A DNA stretch of 64,000 bases from Eupeodes corollae (GCF_945859685.1 NC_079147.1:61038946-61102945); one strand, 5' to 3'; positions 1 to 12,155 are shown, counted from the stretch's first letter. The notes: generated from the sequence alone by a model not told the origin. Program-made: numbers and translations.

Positions 1-2860
1 CAAACTTGACTGCATCACGCTCTACATATATGACCAAGAGTCACGCAAACGGTCAAATATTTCACCTTTTGGTCATATAGCCATCATCATATAGTCAGAA
101 TCAAAACATTCACAATTATTGGCTATTCTACAGATTCAGCGATTCAGCTTTAGCTGAAGCCTATATTGAGTACCTACCTATAACGTCAATGGACTTTGGT
201 GGAAGAGCATAATATTGCTTAGCATCTCAAGACCATAGGTCCCTTGGATGTTTACGACGACGACGACGATGAGGAGTATATGTATTTTTTTACGGTCAAG
301 CGTGCAGGTTACTTAAACCGTTTTTAAACTAGCAAGCAAGTACCTACCTTACCTACAAATATTGCTCAGGTTTCTCATGATGCGCGTGCATAGTGCACAT
401 TTTTTGTGTGCCTTTGCAAAAGGTTTGCCCTCTCTCCTGTGACCAGGATTGAATCTATCCCGATTCCAACTAAAACGAAACCAAAAACAAAAACAACAAC
501 GACGACGACGGAGATGGAGATGGGGACTTTTTAACGACGACGATGACGACCGGACCTTTTAAATCACTACGCGCACTCACTCACTCAGCACGCTGGCTGC
601 TCCACTGCTGCTGGTCGATCGAACCAAATCGAATCGCCAAACAGAATATAAGGCTCCCGCATAAAGAGGTGCAGATGTTAAGGCCCCCAAACGACCATAG
701 AGCCGGCCAGAAAATATATGAGACCGACTGTAGATACCTTTTCTTCCTTATTATGCCATCAGAGTGCAGTGGGCTTGCACTCTCTCATCAGGCAGGAGTG
801 AAGAGCAAGCCACAGCACTGGACCACTGCATCATTGCGATACCGATACAATCGCAGATATTCGTGATTTCGTCGAAGCGGAGTTTGCACCGATGTGCTCG
901 GGTCTGCCATGGCGGATGTTGCATCGACAGACGGTCGTAAGTCCTCAAGACCATCTGCAGATTCTATGACTCTTCTGATGATGATGCTGGCTGCATGGCT
1001 AGATGGCTGGCTAGACCCACGAAAGCCTTAGCGGAAAGTCGAGTTTGTGAGTTAGGTTTTTCGTTTTTCGTTTTTGGGGCTTCTTAAGTGCGCGCACTGC
1101 GCTGGTTGATTGCCCACTGAAGCAACTATAATTAGGAAGTTGCATGAGATTTTGCGTGGTATTATGGCTGAAACGATAGATCATCGTGCCGCGCACAGAC
1201 TCGCAATGCTGCATCATCATCCTCATCATCATCATGGGTGCAAAGGTGGTGCAATCATTAAGATACCGATTGGAGAATCTATATTCCAATGGACTTTTTT
1301 TATTATTATTTTGGGTGGAACCTATAAAACCGATGAATAAACTAAGATACCTTGAGCGGGGTCAATCCTCTTCAGGGCGCATCTATTTCTATATCTCCAT
1401 CTATGAATAGACCAACTTGCCGACTGAAGACGCTAGTGCGGCAACAGGAGCAGGGCAATAATGCAATTCAATGTTGGTCTTTTGCGCATAAACGGAAGGC
1501 TCAATGCACTCAATTATTGAGTGTTTCGGCAGATGATATCTTCTTGGGATGCAATTGTGAATTGCTTTTTCGGTACGGTATCAATCGCGATCTGTTATTT
1601 TATTGAACCGAATCAGGCACATTATACCTCCTAGAGTCTGTATGTAAAAGTAGGTATATAAATGCTTATGGGCAGAATTGGCATCCCCAATTAAAGTTGC
1701 AATCACAGAGAGAAAGAAGCTTGCACAGAACTCAAGCAATTAGCCTAGATTTGTTTTGGTTCTCTAGTTTTTCTTTTGCATTTTTCGACAGAAAGCAGAG
1801 TCAAGCCGGCAGCAGCGGCAGACTTTATAAATATATTTAGCTTATCTCTCAGCGGAGGGTGATTATCTTGTTGTGTGTTCTGATGAAATAATTATCCATA
1901 AACGAGAGACTTTTGGAATTGAACATGAACATAGATCGATGAACTTTCAGCTTTTTTTGATTCACAGAAGAAGTAAACGAAATGATAGTTTAAGCTAAGT
2001 GGAAGAAAAATTGGTTGGTTTTCGAGGCGAAGTGGTTTGCACCTTCTGTGGATGAGTGTTAAATAGTAAGGTCTTCAAAGATACACAAATTAAGAAGTTT
2101 ATAATCTGTGTTTAAATCTTAAAGGTGTTTTATCAACTTATGTTTTATTTTTCTCCAAAATATTAATCAATTTTCCTCTAACCTAAAAGTTTAAACTCTT
2201 TTTCAATTTCGTTGTCAAAGAGGGTTATTTGTTCTTCACGAGTGTCGTAAAAGTTATATTCCAAATGAAAAATCTTCTAGAAACTCTGCCGAATTTCATT
2301 GGAAGTGTGTTCTTCAAACTAAATGACCTTTTGAATAAGTTTGAAAATATTACCAGCCTTCTTTCAAAGTTTGTAAAACTGTAAGAAACTTTAAAATGTT
2401 TGGTAACATTTATAAAGATAACAAGATCAGGAACAAACTAGCTCAAACAGATCTTCAAACAAAGGAAATAGCTTAGAAGCGAACAATACCAATACCTTAG
2501 TTCTTACAATTTAAGAATCAACCCTTAATACAGCCACCTTATAGAAAAAGAATACTGCAACTTGGAACAAATGAGAGTGTTCACTACATCAAGCCAAATT
2601 TCAGCAGAGCTGTTCTAGTAAAAGTTGGAAGCAGAACAGTTCTAGTCAAAGTTGGAAGCATTTAAACAAAATAAGGGTTAGGGGGGCTAATATTCTAATT
2701 TTCATCAGCATTTTTGACGTGGTGGAATAAGTGATCTGTGATATTCATGCTGAGAATTAACAGCTGATTAGTTAACTCAATGCAAGTTCTGCTCATTTAA
2801 AGCAATATAAGGGTGAGTTAAGCTTTGACAACAAGAGAGTTTTAGAAGTATTTAATTCTG
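1..2860. other. Non-coding sequence upstream of the cadherin coding exons
   Basis: I see no supported gene here. Short open frames overlap on both strands and have low-complexity translations. The stretch contains several GAC/CAT trinucleotide runs (around 255-275, 495-550 and 1213-1236). It is either 5' flanking DNA or a 5'-UTR intron of the cadherin gene, because the first coding exon at 11464 is preceded by a splice acceptor. A TATA-like string lies near 1656, but nothing else supports a promoter there. Confidence 0.5.
2611..2661 (+). repeat. Two-copy tandem duplication, unit about 27 bp
   Basis: Two adjacent near-identical units share the core GTTCTAGTNAAAGTTGGAAG, with one substitution in the core. 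It looks like a local slippage duplication in non-coding DNA. Confidence 0.7.
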
Positions 2861-3029
2861 CACGGTTGATATTTCCCCATCGAACAAGGCTGTCTAAATC
2901 TGATTCAGGTTACTTTATCATTTGCTTTCCAACGAACGATGTACTGTCATCAGCGAAATACTTCAATGGATTAGAAAATAAGAAAAAGGTAGATTCTGAA
3001 AGAGCAGACCGCGACAAATCCACTTGGTT

Positions 3030-4388
3030 AATGAACTGCAGTTCCACCAACCCCACCTGAATGAGATGAGAGTAGCCATTACAAGGCTGAAGTTGAACAA
3101 GGCTGTCGGTGATGACAGTTTACAGAAGGAGCTTTTCAAGCACGTGGCAGCTAATCTGGAAAGGAGCATGCACTAACTTATAACCAAAACCTGGTAGGAA
3201 GAAAGCATTCCGGACAAGTGGAATTTAAGCACTATCTATCCGATCGATAAGAAAGGTGACCACCTTCTTTGAGACAACTGCAAAGTTATCGCCTTTTAAA
3301 CATCAAGATCCTATCTAGCGTATTATGTTAACGTCTTAAGCTATTCAAAGATGATCGGATTGGTCTTCATCAGTGTGGTTTCAAGCCTGGAAAATCTACC
3401 ATCGACCGAATTTTCACTCTGGCGCCAGATTCTAGAATAGGCTCTAGAATATAACATCGATACGCATCATCTTCTCATCGATTTCAAAGCAGCCTATGAC
3501 AGTGTCAACAGGAACGAACTTTACCGTGCCATCTCGAGTTTTGGTATCCCTGCTAAACTGATAAGACTTATCAGCATGACGTTTGAAAATTGTCGTTGCT
3601 GCGTCAAAATTGGTAGAGACTCAATAGAAACCTTCGAAACCACTAGAGAACTTCAGGAAGGCATTGAGCTGTCATGTAGCTGCTTCTATGTATATTGTTC
3701 TTGAGAAAGCTGTGCGAAAAACCAACATCACCATCTTCCAAAAATCCACACAATATCTTTGATAGGCAGATAACTTCAACAATTGGGGGAAGAACCAAAC
3801 GAGCAGTTACGTACGCCTTTTTTGGTATCGAGTCTTAAGTGAACGAAATGGGTCTTGTGATAAAAGAGGACAAACAATGTATTTACTGCCATCTAATAGA
3901 GTTAATTCCCATCATAGACTCAGTCAGAACCTTTATCATCCTTGTCCTGCTGTTTGGTGCTGTAACATGGACTCTTTCTCAAATGGATGAAAGATCCCTT
4001 GATATCTTTAAGTGGAATGTTCTACGTACTGTATATTGACCGGTTTATGCCGACAGTCAAAATAATATCTGGCGGAGACGAAACCAGCAATAGGAGCAGT
4101 GCAGGGACCTGCCACTGGTCAAAAAACTACGTATTCAACGATTAAGAAGGCTAGGGCATCTAGAGCGTATGAACATCGAAGCTCCAGCTCGTAGGGTACT
4201 AAAGTCTAACCTGAAAAACCCAGAACCAGAAGCATACCTCATCTCTCGGTAGTGTGATTAAGTTGAGGTCGACGCAAGCTGGCTTGGTATTCAAAGCTGG
4301 TGACAGCAAGCTAGAGATCGAGTAAGCTTATCTGATCTATTACTTGAGGCCAAGACACTCGATGCGCTGTAGTGCCAACTTAAAGTAA
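3030..4388 (+). mobile_element. Degenerate RTE-like non-LTR retrotransposon (reverse transcriptase relic)
   Basis: Conceptual translation across several frameshifts and stops gives recognisable reverse transcriptase blocks. There is a KLNKAVGDDSLQKELFKH-like segment near 3090-3140, a CGFKPGKSTIDRIF segment near 3375-3415, and an IDFKAAYDSVNRNELYRAI segment near 3478-3535. These match the RT palm and fingers of RTE/CR1-type LINEs. The later part (about 3925-4040) resembles the post-RT region, with TWTLSQMDERSLDIF. The 3' end reads AGTGCCAACTTAAAGTAAAG, a short AAGTA-type repeat tail typical of RTE elements. No intact ORF survives, so this is a dead copy. A second 3' end of what looks like the same family lies at 20945-21165 on the opposite strand. 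The exact 5' end is uncertain. Confidence 0.8.
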
Positions 4389-4394
4389 AGTAAG

Positions 4395-4645
4395 ATTCGG
4401 AACACGAACATTCGTCCGTGTCAATCGCAAAAGTCCATAAGAAAGCTGTGCTAAGCTCATCAAACGCTTTTGAAAAATCAAGTACAATGATCCTTATTTC
4501 TCCATTGTACTCTTTTGTTCAACAGATCAGTAAACCATAAAATCACGTGTGGACCTATTTCTTAGGTATCCTAACTGCCAGTCGTTAAGACTTTCGTTCT
4601 TCAAGATAATTGTAAGTTTCCATAAAGTTCGATAGGACGATAGTT
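4395..4645 (-). mobile_element. LINE reverse transcriptase fragment (Jockey/I type)
   Basis: The reverse complement translates, with one frameshift and stops, to LNDWQLGYLRNRSTRDFMVY followed by VLDFSKAFDEL. These are the YGFRxNRST and LDISKAFDR blocks of Jockey/I-group reverse transcriptases. The fragment abuts the 3' tail of the + strand RTE relic, so the RTE may have inserted into or next to this older LINE. Only this RT segment is recognisable. It resembles the better-preserved copy at 27063-27308. Confidence 0.65.
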
Positions 4646-4649
4646 AAAG

Positions 4650-7360
4650 GAAAAAGAAGAAATCAACATAGAATTTGAAAAAAGGAAAACTCAAAAACTA
4701 ATAAATGTCCTATTGCAACAGGAAATGGTCTTTAAAAAAGACCACCTTTAGCTTTTTTCCCCAAAATTGAGTAATCTATTCATATTTTTTGAAATTCTTT
4801 AAGTATTTTTTTGTTTAGTTAAATGCAACCGTTTGAATGTTTTGCGTGACTTGAATTTCTTCTTCATCATAAATATACACAATATGCACTTATAAATCCT
4901 TTGTGATGAAGCTTCTACTGGCACATGGATTTTATGAGTTGTTGGGTTTTGGATAAGAAACAAACTTTAGATATTTAAATTTTTCCCTAATCCATCACCA
5001 TCAACATGATGATGGCTACCGAAACGGAAGAAGCCTCCAACGACCCTAAAACGTGACCAGAATAAACAATTGAAATTGAAAACCCCACAGTCTCGCGACC
5101 GTCCGTCGTCTCATCGTCGTCATTGCACTCTCACTGATGATGGTTCTCATATCGAAAGGTCTATCATCATAAAAACCCATCAAAAGAGGAGGCCATTTGA
5201 CACCTGACACCTTCAAATCATTTTAATAATAATATTATCTAGCTTCTTTACAAACTGCATCCGCAGTTCATTGTGGTCGTCCATCGTTATTTGTGCTGAC
5301 ATGACGTCCGTCGTCGTTTTTGAGCTGGCTCGACGACACGACGCTATGCGACGCGACGCTTCACACGATTCTTATCGTTCCATCAATGCAAATTTCTTGT
5401 ACTGATTTGTACATTAGATAGGTAAACCTTAACTTAGCATAAAAATGCTAGATTCCAGATGCGTTTATTCCACCCCCCTCACCGCCCCTTCTCCATAGCT
5501 CTATGATGAAGACTGTACCAAGCTAGCCCCAACCCCAAGTAACTCAACTCATGGAAACAAGACTCGATCACGATGTTTCCAACAATGCAACGCTAGTATC
5601 TATAATCAAGGGGGCGCAGCTCCTATAGCAAATGATCTGTTGATGCTAATTATAAGTCACCTCCCCCTCAGGCGCTAGTCTTGGCGTGCATATCTATAAT
5701 TCCAATTTAATTAAATAAAATTTGCATTTAATCAATTTTTTTTGTTCCTACTTGTTGTTGAGACTTGAGAGACAAGTTAGCAGCGATGAAGCAATCGTTG
5801 TCCGGCGTCGCTTTTTACAAGCTCCCATCGACTTCAGACATCGGCTGACCTAGCCTCAAATTGTCGAATTCGCTGGGGATTCTCGATCAAAGTTATTGCC
5901 GGAGGCGCAGTCTTTTTGGACTGCATCAGGAGCGTCAGAAAAAAAATTAGGTGTGAAATGCGCGTTTTCTATTAGTGGAGTATTTCGCCTTTGCTTAAAA
6001 TTCAAATGCAAAAGAACAAGATCATAACTTAGCATATTCGCCGGGTGGGCGGAAAATTATAGCTCCACATTTGTATACTCCTTTAGCAATATGTCGCGTC
6101 GTATAAATGGAATGGAAATGCAGCCGGGAAAAAAAAGGCAACGCTTGAATAATGAGACTTGGAGAGTTGCGGCAGCAGCTTGACAATAGACATACTCAGG
6201 AGACAACTGCTGCGCAGAGACCCCTGCCTTTTAGCGACGAATTATGAATGTGCTGACACAATGGACTGCGGCTCAAATACCGCAAAAGATAGCGCTACAC
6301 ATTGCTCGCGAGTGCTTGACTGTCGACTTTAAAAATAGGAGGAGGCGGTCTGACATTATTCCTGATGTATAGACTTTGGATAACCGCCTTTTATTAGAGC
6401 CACAAAATGTTATTATTATTTAACAAAGTTCTTGCTCCACTGCTGCGCCGCCGTTATGGCAGCGGTAAGACATGGCGCCTATGTTGTAAATTTTCGTGTC
6501 GTACATTAAAGTTACAATATCTTTGGTACAAAATGAGTCATTTCTTCAAATATCACATCAGTTAGCAGTTAGCCTGTACTTTTTTTCAGCACTGCAACAA
6601 ATTTGTTTAACAAGCTTTTCAAGTCAATGGCGATGGTGATGGCGTTTTGAGATACGTATGTTCAATGTACGAGGTAAAAAGTATATATAATTAAATTTAT
6701 GAAGCTAAGTTTTGATGGTCTCGTTAGATTAGATGCGGCTTCGAGAATAATTTGTTAGACATCTTGGTTCTTTGATATGACTTCATGGGAGGTTTTTGTA
6801 TGGGAATTTCTGTGTGAAAAGTTTGCATCAAGAATGCTTTAATAAACTTATTGATTTTAGGAGGTTTTTTGTTTTAGTAACATGAATTAAGTCGAAAAAG
6901 ATCTGGATAACATGTTAATGCAAGGTGTGACTTTAAAACGATATAAACGATGCAAATTTAATATTATAAAGATGTAAGGTCTAGTTTCAATGTGACACTG
7001 ATTTCTTTGTAGCGAAATGTTCTGCCCAGTTTTTGAAACTCCAATCACTTAATATAAAAAGAAATCATTTGAAAAAGATATTTCAATTCAGACTTTTGAA
7101 CTTTGACCGTTAACATCGGACATGTTATTGAACCTTTATCTGTCAAAATTGTCCGTCATTCGTTTGTTTCATATGACCTTTCAAACTCATACAAAATTAC
7201 AATGATATCTCAACGTCTAAAATAATTAATTTCGTGATTTGAAGTTGGTAGCTCTGGCATTTGATACCCGTCATACTAAGCTGTCACTTGAACTGTCATA
7301 ATATTAGTTGACTGTTTGCCACTTTCGATGATAGATCACAATGGGAACAGTCGAAAGACG
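4650..7360. other. Non-coding stretch, no gene seen
   Basis: No ORF with recognisable similarity occurs here. Parts (about 5060-5420 and 5770-6480) are less AT-rich and less repeat-like than the surroundings. They could hold conserved regulatory DNA of the cadherin locus, but no specific site can be named from the sequence alone. Confidence 0.4.
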
Positions 7361-7362
7361 CT

Positions 7363-7605
7363 TTAAAAAAGCTTTATACAAAATTGGGAATTCAAAGTAA
7401 TACACTTTAAACTACGCAAGAATTTAGTAAAATTTTGAACAAATTTGAAGACCGATGTCATATACGGCTTTTTGTGGATGGATTTTCTAGCGTTTGCAGC
7501 AACTGAACAATTTGTTTTTGGACGTCTGTTAAAGATCATGACATTAGCTTGTTTCAGAAAATAGTGAAGCGGAGTTAAATTGCACGATGCTGGAGTCACA
7601 TCCAT
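7363..7605 (-). pseudogene. Mariner-family transposase C-terminal fragment
   Basis: The minus-strand frame begins MDVTPASCNLTPLHYFL. This matches the conserved SCDLTPLDYFLWG signature around the third catalytic aspartate of mariner transposases, but the aspartate is replaced by His here (LTPLHYFL). A C-terminal tail follows with FVQNFTKFLRS, comparable to the family's usual end of about 70 residues after the signature. No upstream DDE blocks are readable, so this is a truncated inactive relic. The downstream minus-strand flank (7150-7360) may include the rest of the element, but I could not define a terminal repeat. Confidence 0.65.
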
Positions 7606-8147
7606 AACGTAAAACTATGAAAAAGTATACAAAAAATCTATTAACAGCTGACAACTTGCTTAGGGCCTCAGACCTGATAAGTCCGTTGGGAACCCCTTAA
7701 GGAGCATAGGGCCGCTACTACGCCTAAGCGCCATCGAGTACGGTTTCCGGAGATGTGTTTCAGCTCTCTCCAACTCTTGCCTAGTGACGCTGATTTCACC
7801 TCGATTGTTTTTCGCTATGTGCTTCTCGGTTGTCCAGCTCTTCTTCCTTCTTGTGTGCAGTCGTTAACTTTTCAAAGCGTATGTCCAATCCATCGCCACT
7901 TATGTCTTGGAATTATAGATTCTACAGGTTTCTGACCTGTCCTTCTATGAAGGACCTCATTTGAAATACGGTTTGGCAAGAATAAAATTAGGATTTTACG
8001 AAGACATCAATTTACGACGGTTTAAAGTTTTCTTGTCATGGATGAAGTAACCTTCCAAGTGCTGCACCCATAAAGAAGCACAGATTTGACATTTGTGCGA
8101 AATAGTCGTAGGTTTGTTCTTAAACTGATAGACTTACTTAAATAAAA

Positions 8148-8432
8148 TTAGGTGGCGCAGCAGTCTATAAAGAACCAGGCCCTGTGTCTTACAACTCTCA
8201 ACCATTCCTATGTGCGAGTAATGTTGTCAGAGATGGAAGGGTACAGTTTATGCCAAATCGGAACGGCTGATTTGAGAAAGCACTTTTTCATGACAAGAAT
8301 TACTCTTGGAGGATTTGCCAATTCCTCGAAAGAGGCAGTACTCATGAAAAAAATTGGGTGGCACAGGCAGGGATTAAACCCAAGACCTCTTGCATGACAG
8401 TCAAACGCACTAACCATCACACTACGGGTACT
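8148..8432 (-). mobile_element. tRNA-derived SINE, copy 1
   Basis: The reverse complement starts AGTACCCGTAGTGTGATGGT and carries a B-box-like segment (GGGTTTAATCCC) before the shared SINE body. The 3' end is the family's TTGCGCCACC-type motif, here as CTGCGCCACC. About 285 bp, inserted in the 3' part of the minus-strand RTE-like relic. It is inactive as a gene; the open frames across it are by-products of the repeat. Confidence 0.85.
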
Positions 8433-9082
8433 ACAAGCTGAAAGAGTTATTCCTTCAAAATGTTGACATGATACCGAATGTCGCTTTTGCTTTGCCGATG
8501 CGGCAGATGACGTCTTGTTCGGTTTCATCTTCGATGGAAACGATGTTTCCAAGGTATTGAAAGCTCTCCACTTTTTCCACCGGTTGTGAGGAAATATTTA
8601 TTTGAAGGATGGTCGTTTTCCAAGGCTGATCATTTTTGTTTTGCCGAAATTAATTTTCAGTCCCACAACTTTTGCTTCTTTCTCCACTCTTGATTTTCAT
8701 TTGATGGAGTTCCATGATCCTATGAGAGTGTAAGCAAAAATCGTCCGCGTAATCGAAGTGCTTTAAATAGGATATCAAAGTCCATTGGATCCCTCCGCTA
8801 CTTGACAGAGCTGAGCGCAGTACATCGCTTATCACCAACAAAAACAATATTGGCGACAGAATACAGCCCTGTCTCAATCCGCTTCGGATTTCAAAATAAT
8901 CTGACAATCTACCATCGTGCAGAACGTGACACTTGGATCCATCATAATATGTTTCTTTCATAATAGCAACCAGGCATACTCCCTGTTAACGATATCAAAC
9001 GCCTTCTCGAAGTCGATAAACAGCAGGTGTAGTGGTGTTCGATGTTCTACGCACTTTTCAATAATAATCCCAAGGGTGTTAA

Positions 9083-9093
9083 TATGATCAATA
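9083..9093. repeat. Left target-site duplication of nested LINE
   Basis: TATGATCAATA, identical to 10246-10256. The two copies bracket the RNase H LINE, and the sequence belongs to the interrupted RTE-like ORF. Confidence 0.88.
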
Positions 9094-10245
9094 GCTGGTT
9101 GTCAAAACCTTACGGTCACAGCAACACTACGAAATTAATTCCCTCAGATATTATCTCGGTAGACACTGACTACTGCACTCCTACTTTAAACCTAAGTAAG
9201 GGTTTTAAGGTTATTTTCCCATCGAGAGAAGATTGGGAGGATGACATCGTGTCGATAGGTTTCGACACAACCATCTTTACTGACGGCTCAAAGATGGAGT
9301 GCGGAGTTGGTTCTGGGATCTTTTCTGAGTCCCTAAATGTAGCCAAATCCTTTAGGCTTCCCGACTTTGCTAACGTTTTTCAGGCTGAACTGCTGGCAAT
9401 AAGGGAGGCATGTAAGATACTTAAACAAAACCCAAACCAAAATCGAAATGTGGCTATCTTTACAGACAGTCAGGCAGCTGTCAAAGCCATTAACTCTGCC
9501 ATATCCTCATCTAAATTGGTCCAGCAATGTCGCGATGAGCTTGCGAACCTGAATATTAACCTCGGTGTCACCCTGATCTGGGTTCCGGGCCAGAGTGGTA
9601 TCGTGGGAAATAAACGGGCTAACGAGCTAGCCAGGCAAGGATCGGCCCTTCATAGCTCACTTGCGGAAATGGTTAATATTCCTCTTGGTGCTATGAATTG
9701 TAAAATCTTTTCTATCTACCAAACTTAATCAATCCGAAGGTGGAGCAATTTACCCAACTGCATTATATCTAGGAAGATATGGCCCACCTATAACAAAACC
9801 CGTACAAACGATCTTCTATGCAGGCCAAGGCAAGACATAGCCAGGATTGTTGCGGTTTGTACCGGACATTGGCCTATAAGAGTTCATGTAAAGAAGTTGG
9901 GTATCTCTTACAACACCTTTTGCCGTAGCTGTAGTGACCAAAGAGAGAGTGAAACCATAATCCATTTCCTCTGCAAATGTCCTGCTTTGGCAAACACCAG
10001 AATGAAATGCTTTGGAAAAGCATTCTTTCAAGAACTTGATGAGCTATCTGAGACAAAGATTAGAGACCTAATCTTTTTTCTCAATGCGACAAAATGGCTC
10101 TAACATAATCGCTATAAAGCTTCTCTATCAATCTATCCCTTTCAATCAAAGGTCAAACGAGTTTTTGGTATCAAAACGGCGCACTACAGCGCTAATTGGA
10201 TCTGAGGCTAGGTTGCCTTGAAATCGCCATTTCTACCTACCTACC
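9094..10245 (+). mobile_element. 5'-truncated LINE with RNase H domain and CCHC tail, inserted in an RTE relic
   Basis: An open frame through 9042-9728 encodes an RNase H domain: IFTDGSKMECGVGSGIF (first Asp), then QAELLAIREACKIL (Glu), IFTDSQAAVKAI (Asp) and VPGQSGIVGNKRANELA (usually VPGHSGI..N..AD; the His is Gln here and the last Asp is Asn). Downstream at 9897-10103 is a zinc-knuckle-like segment, CRSCSDQRESETIIHFLCKC, which follows RNase H in I/LOA-type LINEs. The 3' end is a (CTAC)n simple repeat. It is flanked by perfect 11-bp direct repeats TATGATCAATA at 9083-9093 and 10246-10256. The ORF's start codon lies in the host element, so this is a truncated, dead-on-arrival copy. Confidence 0.9.
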
Positions 10246-10256
10246 TATGATCAATA
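10246..10256. repeat. Right target-site duplication of nested LINE
   Basis: TATGATCAATA, directly after the (CTAC)n tail of the inserted LINE; matches 9083-9093. Confidence 0.88.
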
Positions 10257-10790
10257 CAGGAAGATCTAGTGCGGAATCCTGCTTGTTCGAAATCGAGTGT
10301 GGCCTCAAGGTGGTCTCTGATGCGTTCGAGTATAACTTTTGCTACTATTTTGGCAACGGCTGGTAGAACGCATATTCCTCTCCAGTTTTCGCACTTTGTA
10401 AGATCTCCTTTTTTTGGGAGGTTGACGATAATTCCCTTCTTAAATTCATCGGAGAAGCTTTCGGTGGTCCAGGCTTCTTTTATGAGCGGATGAAGCAGTT
10501 CGCTTGATGAAGTTGGAGCTTCTTGTAAAAGATCTGCGGGAATTCAATTAAGTCCTACCGGTTTGTTGTTCTTAAGTGCTTAAACTGCGGCACCTATCTC
10601 ATCTCTACTGGGAGGTGCGGTGCGTATTTGGGGATTAGTTTCTTCAGTCGCTTCAGAAGGTATCGGCTGCACGTTGTTTGCAAACACTCGGTTTAAAACC
10701 GAGGAAAAGTGTTCTTTCCACCTTCTGACTTGCTTATCCACCGAACTTAGAGTACAGACATCTGATAAAATGGCCACCAAATAAAATAGT

Positions 10791-11463
10791 ATTGCCAGTT
10801 GAAAGTTATATAGATACCTCTGAAAACATGCGAAAGAGTTTAAACTTAGTTTGACAACTTAATACTATCAGTGTTTGAATGTTATAATTTTTGAATTCTT
10901 AATTTTGTTGTTTTTGTCAATCGATATTAAATAAGTAGAAAATAATTCATGACTTCCTCAATTTTCGAAAACCCGATTGCAACTTAATTTGTCTTAAAAG
11001 TCACTTAAAGCCACTATAACACTATATCTAGACTCAAGACACACCTTAAATTCTTACGACGATTATATTTAATACCTTTTTTTTACCTACCACCGCTGCT
11101 GCTCCTCTGCATCTCAATAAAATTGTACAATTGGTAGATACGTATTCACAGTAATAACCAATTTATTCGACAATCAACATAATTTATAATCAACTCCAAA
11201 AGTGATTTATGCTGATTTTTGTCACCGGATGTGTTTGACAGCATTAGCAATTCGCCAACTGTAGGTATACACTTTAAAAGCAAACCCACAAAATTAATCC
11301 TTCATTGCCGTATCGAGTTGATGATGGTGACTTTATACAATGGAACTTATCTTAATACACCAACCTCAAGCCTTACATATATTTTTATTTTTATATTCTC
11401 GTACCTAAAACCTCGATGACAGGATGATTAATGAAATTAATTCTTTCGTTTTTTCGTTTACAG
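10791..11463. other. Non-coding sequence immediately upstream of the first coding exon
   Basis: No gene is seen. It ends in a pyrimidine-rich tract and TTTACAG at 11457-11463, a good 3' splice site. This suggests that at least the right part is the end of a 5'-UTR intron. Confidence 0.55.
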
Positions 11464-11465
11464 AA

Positions 11466-12155
11466 ATGGCTTCCAGCAGCATATCCCCAACACCAGCACC
11501 AGCACCGAAGCCCAAACCGCCACCCTCGTCACAGCCGCCGCCGCAGCCGCCTTCGTCGCCAGCAGCACCAACAACATCATCATCAACATACCCCTGCCGC
11601 AACCATCACAATCATCACTGCTGCAATCCTCCTCCTCCTCCAACAACAACAACACCAACATCAAGAAAACAAAAATCACCATCAGCATTTTTCCAGCCTG
11701 CAACTGCAACGCATCGAATTCTAACAATCAGCCTTTTAATTGGTGTCCTCTGTTGGCCAACGCAAATTCATTGCGTGGATCCAAAATTCGATCCATCGAC
11801 ACGAATGCGTTTGGTTTTGGTGCCGGCGGATGCCCAGGTGGGTTCTGTGATATATCGATTGCGTGCCACTGACGAGGAGTTCGATTATCCGCTGACGTTC
11901 GAACTGGTTGGTGATGCTTCAGCATCGACCGTGAAAATCGAATCGCTTCCATGTACAAAGTACAATTCTGTTTGCCAAGCGAATGTGATCTTACAGCGGC
12001 GATTGGAGCCGGGTAGATACTATGACTTCCAGGTGTCGGTTAAGGACACAAAGGGTGGCATGACAACGCAACGTTGTTCAATAACAGCAACCAATTTTAC
12101 AACACCACACGACCTCATATTTCCCCATAAACCCGGCATTATAATGATACCAGAA
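11466..12155 (+). CDS. Cad86C: Cadherin, first coding exon (Cad86C-like), signal segment and EC1
   Basis: This exon encodes the first 230 residues of a calcium-dependent adhesion protein. Residues 1-84 are low complexity, rich in Pro, Ser, Thr and His (a PPPPP run near 55-59). Residues 85-97 (ILTISLLIGVLCW) are a hydrophobic signal segment, with likely cleavage near Cys103. The secreted part starts VDPKFDPSTRMRLVLVPADA and forms an EC domain with VGSVIYRLRATDEE (DxE-like calcium ligands) and a Cys pair. I chose ATG 11466 because a strong acceptor (TTTACAG) ends at 11463, so the in-frame ATG at 11424 would be intronic; the context AGAAATGG is good. The exon ends in phase 0 at CCAGAA before GTAAGT. 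The family acts at cell-cell contacts in epithelia. The Cad86C assignment is from memory of the insect family; another fly cadherin is possible. Confidence 0.85.

Larger units (their letters stand above)
7690..10790 (-). mobile_element. RTE/CR1-like LINE relic, interrupted by a SINE and a second LINE
   Basis: Read on the minus strand from about 10780, the translation gives a pre-RT stretch (DKQVRRWKEHFSSVLNR) and then RT fingers (KKGDLTKCENWRGICVLPAV). These are followed by LLFIDFEKAFDIVNREYAWL and, in an intact 103-codon frame at 8650-8961, GLRQGCILSPILFLLVISDV and the catalytic YADDF box. The element is broken by a + strand LINE (9094-10245) and a minus-strand SINE (8148-8432). The palm sequence resumes exactly across the LINE insertion. 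Frameshifts and stops show it is inactive. The low-coordinate 3' end around 7690-8140 is only weakly supported. Confidence 0.8.

Noticed and set aside
8152..8552. Open frames of 81 and 114 codons on the two strands
   Set aside because: Both run through the SINE body and its flank; the same frames recur at other SINE copies (for example 42531, 44601, 59280).
11431..11724. Overlapping open frames on both strands across the first cadherin exon
   Set aside because: They are shadows of the Pro/His/Gln-rich codons of the cadherin leader; only the 11466 frame continues through the splice site into EC sequence.
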